Positions 23,539 to 31,699 of a stretch of DNA of 40,099 nucleotides are shown here, in pieces. The position numbers and the translations under genes are program-made. Every line of letters begins with the position of its first letter. Within the stretch, counting starts at the first letter, position 1. This stretch comes from Halodesulfovibrio sp. GTDB taxonomy: Bacteria > Desulfobacterota > Desulfovibrionia > Desulfovibrionales > Desulfovibrionaceae. The notes beneath the pieces were generated by a model. The model saw nothing but the letters and a program-made list of their open reading frames with translations, did no database searches and was not told the DNA's origin. The stretch spans positions 1 through 40,099 of the forward strand of contig QKEJ01000103.1 in NCBI GenBank assembly GCA_003252375.1, given 5' to 3'.

Positions 23539-24792
23539 CTATGCAGACCTGGCGCCGGCACGGGGAGCAGATTCCAGCTGACCGTACACCTGCTCCACAC
23601 GGCCGAACACGGCTGCCCACGTGCAGCTGTCCAGAACCGCCGCCACTGCCGCTCCGGACGGCAGCGAGACGGCCACGCGGCATTCCCCGGCCAGTGCGGC
23701 CAGCGCGTCGGCCAGCTGACCGACAAAGATCTCCTCATCCTCCGCAAAGGGCGAATCAACCTCGCGCAGGCGCGGGAGTTCCACCATGCGCATCGTTGAG
23801 GCCGGCAAAGCGGAAAAGACTTCCTCCACCCCCGGAAGCCGCGTCCCCACCAGCCTGCAGCCGCAGGCAAGCGCCTCCAGCATGACCAGGGGCAGTCCCT
23901 CGTAAAAGGAAGGCAACACGAAGACGTGGGCCTGCTGCATCACATGTGACAACGCAGCATGGTCCAAGTTGCCGTGCAGGGTCACACGCCCCCCCAATCG
24001 GACGGCATGCGCCACGATGGCATCCCGCTCCGGCCCTGCGCCGCTCCCGCAGAGATCAAGATGCACATCCGCCTCAAGCCGCTCGAAGGCCCGCAACAGC
24101 CAGGGAACCCCCTTGGCGGCGGACAATTTACCTGCATAGCAGATGCGGACCGGCGCGGCAGCTGGTTTGAGCTCGCAGCTGAACAGTTCGTCGTCGAATC
24201 CCACCCCCGTAACATGCACCCGCTCTTCCGGCAGGCCGTAGAGCTCGCAGATTTCCTGCCGCTGCAGCGAATGCAGGGCGCACACGGCATCCACGCTCCG
24301 GCACCCGGCCAGAACCCTATCTCGCAGGTGCGGATTGGTGCGAAACTGCCGCAGGTCGGAGCCATGGGACGAGACAACAACGGGGATATCCGGAAAAAGG
24401 CGACGGACAAGCGAAGACGCCAGCCACAGGTGATTTGCATGAATGATATCGGGTCTGAAGCAATGCACGGCGTCGCGCATCTGCGCGGCAAAACAGGCTT
24501 CATAGCTGGCAAGCTGAGAATCGGAAAGGTCCCGGAACCGTGTGGAGGGATAGGGCATGACGTCGCTCATGCCCACCACGTCGTGCGGCAGGCCGGCAGG
24601 GGCATCCGTTCCGAAACGGACCAGCCAGGTCCGGCTGCAGAACGGGGAGACAGGATGGCAGTAGTCGGCGGGCACACCGGCCAGCAGGGCGTTTTCATGC
24701 CCGGCGGCATGAGCATGCCGCATCATCTGGGTGATGTAGACCCCACTGCCTGTCTGCTCGGGGCGCTGAGAAAGAATATGTAATATCTTCAC
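23539..24792 (-). CDS. Glycosyltransferase family 4 protein
   Basis: The 417-residue protein begins at a GTG (24792) with GGGAG upstream; an ATG 60 bp earlier is in frame but lacks that site and would spoil the first beta strand KILHILSQRP. The family pattern is clear: GSGVYITQMMRHA at the N-terminus, HANHLWLAS, VVSSHGSDLRQF, ICYAGKLSAAKGVPWLLRAFE, VFVLPSFYEGLPLVMLEALACGCRLVGTRLPGVEEV. The last is the E-x7-E nucleotide-sugar-binding motif. It transfers a sugar from a nucleotide donor in the cytoplasm, acceptor unknown. It is downstream of the broken sigma-54 regulator with an 86-bp gap. Confidence 0.9.
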   Translation of the reverse strand: MKILHILSQRPEQTGSGVYITQMMRHAHAAGHENALLAGVPADYCHPVSPFCSRTWLVRFGTDAPAGLPHDVVGMSDVMPYPSTRFRDLSDSQLASYEACFAAQMRDAVHCFRPDIIHANHLWLASSLVRRLFPDIPVVVSSHGSDLRQFRTNPHLRDRVLAGCRSVDAVCALHSLQRQEICELYGLPEERVHVTGVGFDDELFSCELKPAAAPVRICYAGKLSAAKGVPWLLRAFERLEADVHLDLCGSGAGPERDAIVAHAVRLGGRVTLHGNLDHAALSHVMQQAHVFVLPSFYEGLPLVMLEALACGCRLVGTRLPGVEEVFSALPASTMRMVELPRLREVDSPFAEDEEIFVGQLADALAALAGECRVAVSLPSGAAVAAVLDSCTWAAVFGRVEQVYGQLESAPRAGARSA

Positions 24793-24878
24793 GGTACTGG
24801 CTCCCGCGGTACAGTGCACGTTTTGCAGGGAACGTGCAACCGCCATACGCATGGCAGCCCACCGGCCGGACCGCCGGG

Positions 24879-26325
24879 TTACTTGAAGTCCGTCGCGTCT
24901 ATGTCCAGACGGGAAAGAATCTTCTGCAGCGCCACGCGGGAGAGGTCGGAGATGCGGGCCGCTTCCGAAATATTGCCCCCCGTCGCGGTCAGCAGTTCCC
25001 GCACGTATCGATCCGTAAAGGCATCGGTGATCCGGCTCTTCGCCTCCTTGTAGGCTTCCAGCCGGAAATGCGGAATACCGGGCTCCTGCGCGGACAGCCC
25101 CTGCGCCTTGGCCCCCTGCTCCAGCAAAGCCACAACATCCATGGTCAGTTCATCATGCTGGCAAAAGACCACGAGGCGGCGAACATAACTCTGCAGCTCG
25201 CGCACATTGCCGGGCCACTGACGGGACTTCAGATACCCAACCACCTCGGGAGACACGCCCTTCTCGCCCAGGCCCATGTCATGGCAGGCAAGACGCAGGA
25301 AATGCTGTGCCAGCAGCGGGATGTCGTCAATGCGCTCCCGCAGCGACGGCACGGTCACCGACAGGACATTGAGCCGGTAGTACAGGTCCTCGCGGAACTG
25401 CCGGCTGGCGATGCGCCCTTCCAGATCCTGGTTGGTCGAGGCCAGCACGCGGGTCCGCACGGACAGGTTGGCGTTGGATCCGACCGGACGGATTTCTCCT
25501 TCCTGCAGCACGCGCAGCAGCTTGATCTGAATATTGGGGGAAATGTCGCCAATCTCGTCCAGCAGCAAGGTTCCCTTGTCCGCCGTGGCGAAGAGCCCCT
25601 TGCGGTCCTGCTCCGCCCCCGTAAAGGCGCCCTTGACGTGGCCGAAAAGCTCGCTTTCCAACAGGTGCTCGGGAATGGCCGGGCAGTTCACTGCCAGAAA
25701 CGGGTGCGCCGCACGCTGGCTGGCCCTGTGGATCATGCGGGCCACCACTTCCTTGCCGGTTCCGGACTCTCCCCGGATAAGCACCGTATATTCGGAATTC
25801 GCCACGGCCTGAATGGCAAACCGCAGGCGCTGCATCACGGCCGATTCGCCGATCATCTCCCCTGCCTGCACGCTGCCGACCAGCTCCCGCAGCCGCCTGT
25901 TCTCCATCAGTAACGCCGCCCGTTCGAGCCCCTTTTCCACAATGCGGAACAGGTGCTCCGGTTCCACGGGTTTGGTCAGAAAATCGTACGCTCCCACCTT
26001 GAGCGCTTCCACGGCTGTCTCAATGGTGCCGTGTGCGGTCAGCATGACCATGGATAAATCGGGTCTGCGCTCCAGCGCCTCACGCAGCAGGTCCATGCAG
26101 GTCCATGCCGGAAAGCTCCGGCATGCGCAGATCCGTCAGCATGAGGTGGTACTCCTGACTGCCGAGCATGGCCAGCGCCTCGGTGCCGCTGTGCGCCATG
26201 TCCACGCGCAGCCCCTTGAACCGACCTGCAATAAGGCGCGTCAGGCCGCGGGCAAAGTCCCGCTCGTCATCAACGATGAGGACACTGAGCCCTGTCTTGT
26301 CACTGGTTGCAATTGCTTCAGGCAT
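24879..26325 (-). pseudogene. Sigma-54-dependent response regulator broken by a 10-bp tandem duplication
   Basis: The gene would encode a 478-residue NtrC-type regulator: receiver (Asp19-Asp20, phosphoacceptor Asp65 in LMLTDLRMPELSG), AAA+ domain with GESGTGKE (Walker A) and VKGAFTGAEQDRKG (the sigma-54 contact motif), and a Fis-type helix-turn-helix at the end (GGNISEAARISDLSRVALQKIL). The frame is lost inside the receiver at 26087-26107, where a 10-bp unit occurs twice; removing one copy restores SGMDLLREALERRP exactly. As it stands, the first frame stops at 26080 after the phosphorylation site, and a second frame of 405 residues could begin at an ATG at 26096, overlapping by 17 bp. The second product would keep the AAA+ and DNA-binding parts but lack most of the receiver. 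The upstream kinase is its likely partner. Confidence 0.88.
26087..26106. repeat. 10-bp tandem duplication (GCAGGTCCAT x2) causing the frameshift
   Basis: On the plus strand the unit GCAGGTCCAT occurs at 26087-26096 and again at 26097-26106. One extra copy adds 10 bp, which is not a multiple of three, and so shifts the frame of the regulator at this point. Confidence 0.92.
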
Positions 26326-26349
26326 GCGAATTCGTCTTCCCTCTCATCA

Positions 26350-28839
26350 TTATTCCTGCTGGTCTCCCGCTACCGGGACAACGGGCACACGCATCACAAA
26401 CCGTGCACCGCCGAGAGACGCATCACGCCCGACGTCGATGGTCCCGCCCACTTCTGCCAGCATGCCATACACGATGGCAAGCCCCAGTCCGGTCCCTGCC
26501 CCGGGTTCCTTTGTGGTATAGAAGGGGTCGAAAATCCTGCTCCAGTCCGATTCGGGAACTCCGGGGCCGTTGTCCCTGACGGTGACATGCACGCCATCAC
26601 CCTCCTCCTGCACGTCCACAACCACCTCGCCCCGGCGGACAGGAACGGCATCCAGCGCGTTGAGCACCAGGTTGGAGAGCGCCTGTTCCAGTTCGTTCTC
26701 CCCTATGCCCGCCATCACCGGCTCGGACGGCGCCCTGCTCAGCAGGGATACGCCCTTCTTTGTGGCCTGCACCGAAAAGATCTCCGCAATCCGCGTCGCC
26801 ACGGCCCCGACATCACATGCCCCATGCGAAGACGACTTGGGACGGGCGAAATTGAGCAGATCCTTGAGCACCCGCTGGGCATGCCTCGTATGCCGCAGAA
26901 TGACATCCAGGTCCTGCAACGCTTGATCGTCACCAAGGTTCTGCCGGAGCAACTCGGCATAGCACAGGATGACTCCCAACGGATTGTTGATCTCGTGCGC
27001 GAGCCCGGCGGCCAGCTTGCCCACGGTGATCATTTTCTCGCTCTGCTGCATCTGTGACAGCATGCGCTTTTCACGCGTGGTTTCCCGGGCATAGACAACG
27101 ATCCGGCCAAGGGGACTGCGCGCCTGCCCGCTGGCCAATTCATCCAGCAGGTCACCTGCCTGCGGACCGTCCTGGCCGGGCATCTGCGAGACAATGGGAT
27201 ACATGTTCAGGGCAAAGCTCCTGCCGCTTTCCAGCACCACCTCTTCCACATGCGGCATCCCGCTGGCAAGAGTGGCCGAAATATGACAGTCCCCATGCGG
27301 TCGTGAACAGCCAAAGAGCTCCAACAGGGCCCCGTTGGTGACCTGACCGCCGGAAAGCTCCATCGCCAGATCCCGGGCCGCCTGATTGGCCGTAACCAGC
27401 CCGTACCCGGAATCCATCAGCACCAGCGGGTCGGTAATCCCCTCCACGATGGACTGCAGCGTCCCCTTCTGGCGCATCAGGTTATCAAGGGCGGTCATGT
27501 TCTCGGCAGCCATACCCAGCTGACGCCCCAGCGCCTGGAGCAGGCCGTAGTCCTGCCTGCGGGCCACCCTTGCATCATCCCAGCAGATGCACAGCAGGCC
27601 CTCGGCGTTCCCCTCGCTGGATTCCACGGGAATGACCGCCCTGTCGGCAGCCAGAAGCGTGCGGCTCTCGGTAAGCAGATCCACCCAGTTGTCCGGCAAC
27701 TCCGGCATGATGGACTGCTCCGGCCAGGAAAAATGATTCTGGGAGGCAAAGGTGCAGACATAGGAAACGCTGGAGGCCCGGAATCTCCGGCCGATCTCGG
27801 GCAGGGTCGAGCGCCACAGGTCGGCGCGGGTATTGCTCGAACGCATGTCCGCCAGCAGGTGCACAAACAACTCCACGTCGGCACGGCGTTCCTGCGCCTC
27901 GCGGAGCAGTTCGCCGGTCCGGTCCTCCACCATGCCGCGCAGGTTTTCCGCGTAGCCCTCCAGCTGGCGGCGGGCGTCCAGCAGGTGGCTGTTCAGCTCC
28001 TGCATCCCTGCTTCCAGCTCCTCTATCTCATCCCGCTCTACCAGCTTGTTCAGCAGTTCGGTTCCGCCGGTTACCTCAAGGTTGTCGCTGAACATGGCCG
28101 ACAGACGCCGGATGTTGTTCATGACCAATACCTTGAACAGCAGGTTGGTAATGGAGAAGAACAGGACGGCCCCAAGGGCGAAAAAGCCGAAATAGCCAAG
28201 GATGGTCCGCTGCAGGTTCGCCACGCTGTTGGTCACGGACAGGCCCACCAGGTCCACTCCGCCGATGGTGTCCTGCACATGGTTGAAGCCCCGGTCACCG
28301 TAGAGGGCCAGCAGTTCCTTGGGGGCATCGTCCCGTGCGCCGTGACAGCGCATGCACCCCTCTTCAAACACCACGGGGCGCGCCATGATGTAGAACTCGG
28401 CCCCGTCCACGTCGCGGTATCCCTGCCAGAGGGATTCCCCCGCATGCGTGCGGAAGTGATCGATAAGCTCACGCTCCAGCAGATTGGCTTCAAACTTGGG
28501 ATTGCGTGCGGAGATTGCCACACGACGATAGATGTGCCCGTCGTCTCCGCCCATGCCATCCATGATCTCCCGGGAGATATAGGAGGAACTCATGGCCTCG
28601 ATGACGAACTGGTCCGGCAGCACCTCGAACATGCGCGGGCGCAGTGTTGAGCGGACATACCGCTGCACGGCATCAACCTGATGGAAGATGAGGCGGGCCT
28701 TGCCGCGCACTTCGGCTTCCAGCACCGTACGCATGTGCAGGTAGAAGCCGACGGCAAAGGCGACGCCGAGAACCATGGTCGCCGTGGCAAGTCCCGAAAG
28801 GAATTTGGCCTGAAGTGTCGAGGGGCGGGGAAACTGCAT
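26350..28839 (-). CDS. Membrane sensor histidine kinase with CxxCH-bearing periplasmic domain
   Basis: The 829-residue protein has a first membrane helix (about 14-36), a predicted periplasmic domain (37-210), a second helix (about 212-236), a HAMP-like/coiled stretch (240-320), a GAF-like region (about 320-460), a PAS domain (about 470-590), a HisKA domain with His615 (LAHEINNPLG) and an HATPase_c domain (DNGPGVP, GTGLGLAIVYGM). The periplasmic part ends with GCMRCHGARDD, a c-type haem-binding CxxCH (Cys162, Cys165, His166), followed by GDRGFNHVQDTIGG, as in DUF3365/Tll0287-like sensor domains. It may sense redox state or a haem ligand. It lies 24 bp upstream of the broken regulator, its presumed partner. 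Confidence 0.9.
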   Translation of the reverse strand: MQFPRPSTLQAKFLSGLATATMVLGVAFAVGFYLHMRTVLEAEVRGKARLIFHQVDAVQRYVRSTLRPRMFEVLPDQFVIEAMSSSYISREIMDGMGGDDGHIYRRVAISARNPKFEANLLERELIDHFRTHAGESLWQGYRDVDGAEFYIMARPVVFEEGCMRCHGARDDAPKELLALYGDRGFNHVQDTIGGVDLVGLSVTNSVANLQRTILGYFGFFALGAVLFFSITNLLFKVLVMNNIRRLSAMFSDNLEVTGGTELLNKLVERDEIEELEAGMQELNSHLLDARRQLEGYAENLRGMVEDRTGELLREAQERRADVELFVHLLADMRSSNTRADLWRSTLPEIGRRFRASSVSYVCTFASQNHFSWPEQSIMPELPDNWVDLLTESRTLLAADRAVIPVESSEGNAEGLLCICWDDARVARRQDYGLLQALGRQLGMAAENMTALDNLMRQKGTLQSIVEGITDPLVLMDSGYGLVTANQAARDLAMELSGGQVTNGALLELFGCSRPHGDCHISATLASGMPHVEEVVLESGRSFALNMYPIVSQMPGQDGPQAGDLLDELASGQARSPLGRIVVYARETTREKRMLSQMQQSEKMITVGKLAAGLAHEINNPLGVILCYAELLRQNLGDDQALQDLDVILRHTRHAQRVLKDLLNFARPKSSSHGACDVGAVATRIAEIFSVQATKKGVSLLSRAPSEPVMAGIGENELEQALSNLVLNALDAVPVRRGEVVVDVQEEGDGVHVTVRDNGPGVPESDWSRIFDPFYTTKEPGAGTGLGLAIVYGMLAEVGGTIDVGRDASLGGARFVMRVPVVPVAGDQQE

Positions 28840-28918
28840 GTCTCTTCTCTCGGCATCGTGCCTTCGGCGAGCCGGACGACCGAACGCCCCTGTCGGTCAT
28901 GCCGTCAACGCGGAGGGG

Positions 28919-29194
28919 CTACTGCCCTTGGGCCATCCCCGGCACCGGGCCGGGACCGTGCGGCATATAGCGAAGGGTGTTGCTGATCTCGTGGTTGGCG
29001 TCGCCCACGGCCTCAATATCCGTGTAATAGTACCGGCTGGGATCGATATTGTCCTCTTCAAGCACCTGCGCCATATACTCCAGCTTGTCGCAGGACCGGG
29101 TCAGCGCCGGCAGAAAGACAATGGCAAAGAACAGCATGGCTATGGCGCCGATGATCAGCCTGCGAACCCGCACACGCAATGAAATCTCGTTCAT
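28919..29194 (-). CDS. Small membrane protein between transporter and sensor kinase
   Basis: The 91-residue protein starts at an ATG (29194) with GGGGGAA upstream. It has a basic N-terminus (SLRVRVRR), one membrane helix (LIIGAIAMLFFAIVFLPAL, about 12-30) and a hydrophilic C-terminal part containing CDKLEYMAQVLEEDNIDPSRYYYTD, probably periplasmic. I do not recognise a family. Its place between the UPF0324 transporter and the sensor kinase, on the same strand, suggests it works with one of them, for instance as a subunit or a ligand-presenting protein. The C-terminus is rich in Pro and Gly. Confidence 0.7.
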   Translation of the reverse strand: MNEISLRVRVRRLIIGAIAMLFFAIVFLPALTRSCDKLEYMAQVLEEDNIDPSRYYYTDIEAVGDANHEISNTLRYMPHGPGPVPGMAQGQ

Positions 29195-29255
29195 GGTTCC
29201 CCCGATCGGTCCGAAGGACCGTTTGGATGTATCACGCACCATCTCCTGATAAGGA

Positions 29256-29277
29256 GGGGGAGGCCGAAGCCTCCCCC
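29256..29277 (-). terminator. Hairpin after the UPF0324 transporter gene
   Basis: A perfect 9-bp stem (GGGGGAGGC with its complement) closes a tetraloop that reads TTCG on the minus strand, a very stable C(UUCG)G type. It is 22 bp after the transporter stop. The following bases are only moderately T-rich, so it may reduce rather than abolish read-through into the small membrane protein and kinase genes. Confidence 0.6.
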
Positions 29278-29298
29278 CACATTCTCAGAGAAGCGCTA

Positions 29299-31041
29299 CT
29301 AGATCTGCGCGGTGATCTCGGGGAACACCAGGTAGAACATAATGTAGGCCATGGTCAAGGTCAGCACGAGGTTGAGAGACTGGCCGCACACGTACAGGAT
29401 GAGCGGCTTGCCGCCCTTGAAGTAGTGGGCCAGCTCGCGGAAGTTCGTAGCCAGACCGATCGCAGCAAAGGAAAGGGCGAAGAACCAGCCGCGGAACAGG
29501 CGAGTGAAGCCGCGGATGACGCCCTGATCAAGCAGGGAGTAGCCCATGTCGTGGCCAAGGCTGCCGTCGACGATGGAGAACAGGACCGAAGCGGCCAGGA
29601 AGCCGAGCACGAACTTGGGGAAGCGGTGCCAGATTTCCATCCAGCCCACGGTCTTGCCGGCTTCGCATTCCACCTTGGTGCACCAGTACACGGCCACACC
29701 AAAGGCGGTCACGCCGATGAGCACGTTCTGGATCATCTTGATGGTGGCGGCCACATACAGGGCCTTTTCACCCAGGAAGGCGCCGGCTGCGGCAACGGCA
29801 CCGGTTGCGTCGATGGTACCACCCATCCAGGCGCCGCCCAGAATTTCCGGAATGCCCACGGCCTTGATGAAGGCGGGCATGGCGATCATCATGATGGCGG
29901 TGAAGACAAGGGACAGACCGACGGACAGGGTCAGTTCTTCCTTCTTGGCGCGGCAGGCGGCTGCCGTGGCAATGGCTGCGGAGGTACCGCACACGGACAT
30001 GTCAGCCGAAATGGTGATGTTCAGGGTCTTGGAAGGAATCTTCAGCACCTTCTGGCCGAAGATGAACGTGGAGATGAGCACGATGGGCGTCACAACCCAG
30101 GCAACAAAGATGCCCGGCACGCCGATGGCCACGATCTTGTTGAACATGACTTCCGCACCAAGCAGCACGAGGCCGGTCTTGATGTAGTATTCAACCTCGC
30201 ACCCCTTCTTGGCGAAATTGGGGGTACCCACGGTATTGGCGATGAGCATGCCGAGCGCCACGCCCCAGGCTTCGGCGCCGATGCCGTACTGCTTGGAGAA
30301 GGGCATGCCGCCCATGATGTACGCCAGTACCGAAACACCGAAGACAAAGACAAAGCCCTTCATGAACCCGAAGGTATCCTTGCCCATGAACTTGATACCG
30401 ATGCTGAAGAACAGCGCCAAGCCAACGCACAGGCCCAGCAGGGAAGGAATGTGGTTGTAGGGCTTGTGTGCGGTCTTGGACTTGGCCTTGCTGGCCTTGG
30501 AATGAGCGGCACGCCATTCGCCGATCTTGGCCTTGGCGTCCTCGTTCAGGGTTGCGTCCTGGAAGACCGCACCGGCGGCAGCGGCTTCGGCAGCCTCGGC
30601 TGCGGCGAAGGTTGCAACTTCCTTGGCCTTGGCTTCTTCATACTTGGGCGTAGCCTTGGCGTTCAGCTCGTCCGCACGTTCCTTGGACATGATGAACGTA
30701 TCAAGCGGGTTGCTCAGCTTCCAGGAAGCGGGCTTGCTGGTCCAGTACTTGACCACCTTGCCCACGTGGCTGCCGGATGCCTTGAGTTTCTTCTTGGCAT
30801 CTGCGGCCTTGTACCATGCGATGGTCTTGAAGGGCGCGCGAGCCGCTTCGGTTTCCATCAAGGCGTTTTCCTTGGCGATCTTTTCCTTGAACTCCCCTAC
30901 GGGAGAAAAGTTGAGATACAGGAAAAAGGCTGCGGCAATAATGAAGAACCCGAGCCAGATGGCCCAGTAGTCCTCCTTAGTCCACAGATCCGACCATGAC
31001 GACTGCCCATGGTCGACAACAACGTTTGATTCCTGAGACAT
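29299..31041 (-). CDS. UPF0324-family transporter (putative sulfate/sulfite exporter) with long Ala/Lys-rich insert
   Basis: The 580-residue protein starts at the ATG at 31041; AAAGGAGGAG lies upstream and an ATG nine bases earlier is too close to it. One membrane helix (about 26-45) is followed by about 148 hydrophilic residues rich in Ala, Lys and Glu, then about ten membrane helices forming the UPF0324/YeiH domain, with motifs [53 protein letters not shown] and [14 protein letters not shown]. Related proteins in taurine and sulfolactate degraders are thought to export sulfite or sulfate. Codon choice is strongly biased to C/G-ending preferred codons, in line with high expression. It heads the sensor/regulator locus. 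Confidence 0.88.
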   Translation of the reverse strand: MSQESNVVVDHGQSSWSDLWTKEDYWAIWLGFFIIAAAFFLYLNFSPVGEFKEKIAKENALMETEAARAPFKTIAWYKAADAKKKLKASGSHVGKVVKYWTSKPASWKLSNPLDTFIMSKERADELNAKATPKYEEAKAKEVATFAAAEAAEAAAAGAVFQDATLNEDAKAKIGEWRAAHSKASKAKSKTAHKPYNHIPSLLGLCVGLALFFSIGIKFMGKDTFGFMKGFVFVFGVSVLAYIMGGMPFSKQYGIGAEAWGVALGMLIANTVGTPNFAKKGCEVEYYIKTGLVLLGAEVMFNKIVAIGVPGIFVAWVVTPIVLISTFIFGQKVLKIPSKTLNITISADMSVCGTSAAIATAAACRAKKEELTLSVGLSLVFTAIMMIAMPAFIKAVGIPEILGGAWMGGTIDATGAVAAAGAFLGEKALYVAATIKMIQNVLIGVTAFGVAVYWCTKVECEAGKTVGWMEIWHRFPKFVLGFLAASVLFSIVDGSLGHDMGYSLLDQGVIRGFTRLFRGWFFALSFAAIGLATNFRELAHYFKGGKPLILYVCGQSLNLVLTLTMAYIMFYLVFPEITAQI

Positions 31042-31155
31042 AAATGACATCTCCTCCTTTACACAAACAATTGTCCGGCTGACCACAGGATCGCCCACTC
31101 CGCAGCACGCGACGTCAGCCAGTTCACACAGTGTTGCATCGAACGGAGCAGAATC

Positions 31156-31172
31156 TACAAAACCTGTGCCAA
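31156..31172 (-). promoter_or_regulatory. Sigma-54-type promoter candidate for the UPF0324 transporter
   Basis: Read on the minus strand it is TTGGCACAGGTTTTGTA: the -24 TTGGCAC is perfect, the GG-N10-GN spacing is right, and the -12 element is TTGTA instead of TTGCA, one mismatch. Transcription would start near 31144, about 100 nt before the ATG. A sigma-54 regulator gene in the same locus supports it. Confidence 0.6.
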
Positions 31173-31378
31173 GCAGCTTCCATAGACTAACCCACTGATA
31201 CAACAGACTTTCCCCAGCCACCCTTCGTGTACAGGATGTAAACCACACATATCACTGATAACTTGTCTTTGCATCAAAAAATGACAAAAAAAGTTGGCAC
31301 ATTGCAAAAAAATTACGGAGGCGTGCACGCATGCCCCCTCACGAGGCACGAAAAAAACACGCTGATGTAAAAAACAGC

Positions 31379-31407
31379 TTGCCAAGAGCTGACCCTTTCG
31401 CTTATCA
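31379..31407 (+). promoter_or_regulatory. Promoter of tRNA-Leu(CAG)
   Basis: TTGCCA (31379-31384) and TTATCA (31402-31407) with a 17-bp spacer, 41 bp upstream of the tRNA. The flanking bases resemble those before tRNA-Leu(GAG). Confidence 0.6.
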
Positions 31408-31447
31408 ATCCTCCTCGACGAACGGCACTGCCGTCCGCCCATCCCGT

Positions 31448-31534
31448 GCCCAAGTGGTGGAATTGGTAGACACGCTAGGTTCAGGGTCTAGTGGGGGTTC
31501 CCCCGTGGAGGTTCGAGTCCTCTCTTGGGCACCA
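31448..31534 (+). tRNA. tRNA-Leu (anticodon CAG)
   Basis: An 87-nt type II tRNA. The acceptor stem GCCCAAG pairs with CTTGGGC, the anticodon loop TTCAGGG within stem CTAGG/TCTAG gives anticodon CAG, followed by a long variable arm (GGGGTTCCCCC) and a T-arm with GGTTCGAGTCC. The CCA end is encoded. It reads CUG, the main leucine codon of this GC-rich genome. Confidence 0.96.
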
Positions 31535-31542
31535 TGGCACGC

Positions 31543-31575
31543 AAAAGGCTTCAGCACATGCTGAAGCCTTTTTTT
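31543..31575 (+). terminator. Terminator of tRNA-Leu(CAG)
   Basis: AAAAGGCTTCAGCA and its complement (31543-31556 and 31559-31572) form a perfect 14-bp stem with a 2-nt centre, ending in a T run. Confidence 0.9.
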
Positions 31576-31646
31576 GTTGCATGATTCTCCTTCAACGGCC
31601 GTGCGACCATTGCCTCAGAAGCCCTACTGATCCATGAAGTGCTGAC

Positions 31647-31676
31647 AAAAAAACGCCGTCCTCGGGACGGCGTTTT
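31647..31676 (-). terminator. Terminator after the Dus-family gene
   Basis: AAAACGCCGTCC and GGACGGCGTTTT (31650-31661 and 31665-31676) pair fully around a 3-nt loop. Read leftward it ends in a run of T, closing the dihydrouridine synthase transcript; it is nearly symmetrical and may work both ways. Confidence 0.82.
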
Positions 31677-31699
31677 CGTTTTCTCGGCACGGTCGCACG

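Larger units (their letters stand above)
31042..31447. other. Regulatory region between the UPF0324 transporter and tRNA-Leu(CAG)
   Basis: This 406-bp region has no gene. It holds the sigma-54 promoter candidate (31156-31172), a CACTGATA repeat (31193-31200 and 31253-31260, the second within the palindrome TATCACTGATA), a set of A-tracts at 31276, 31286 and 31306 spaced at about 10 and 20 bp (likely to bend the DNA), two more A-tracts near 31351 and 31369, and the tRNA promoter. Confidence 0.6.

Noticed and set aside
26080-26096. Programmed ribosomal frameshift in the sigma-54 regulator
   Set aside because: No slippery heptamer is present, and the defect is fully explained by an extra copy of a 10-bp tandem unit.
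29179-30999. A 606-codon open frame on the plus strand with His/Gly-rich translation
   Set aside because: It is the antisense of the strongly codon-biased UPF0324 transporter gene; the composition follows from that bias.
31295-31304. TGGCAC followed by TTGC on the plus strand, as a sigma-54 promoter toward the tRNA
   Set aside because: Only one base separates the two elements; sigma-54 promoters need five here, and tRNA genes normally use the housekeeping factor.
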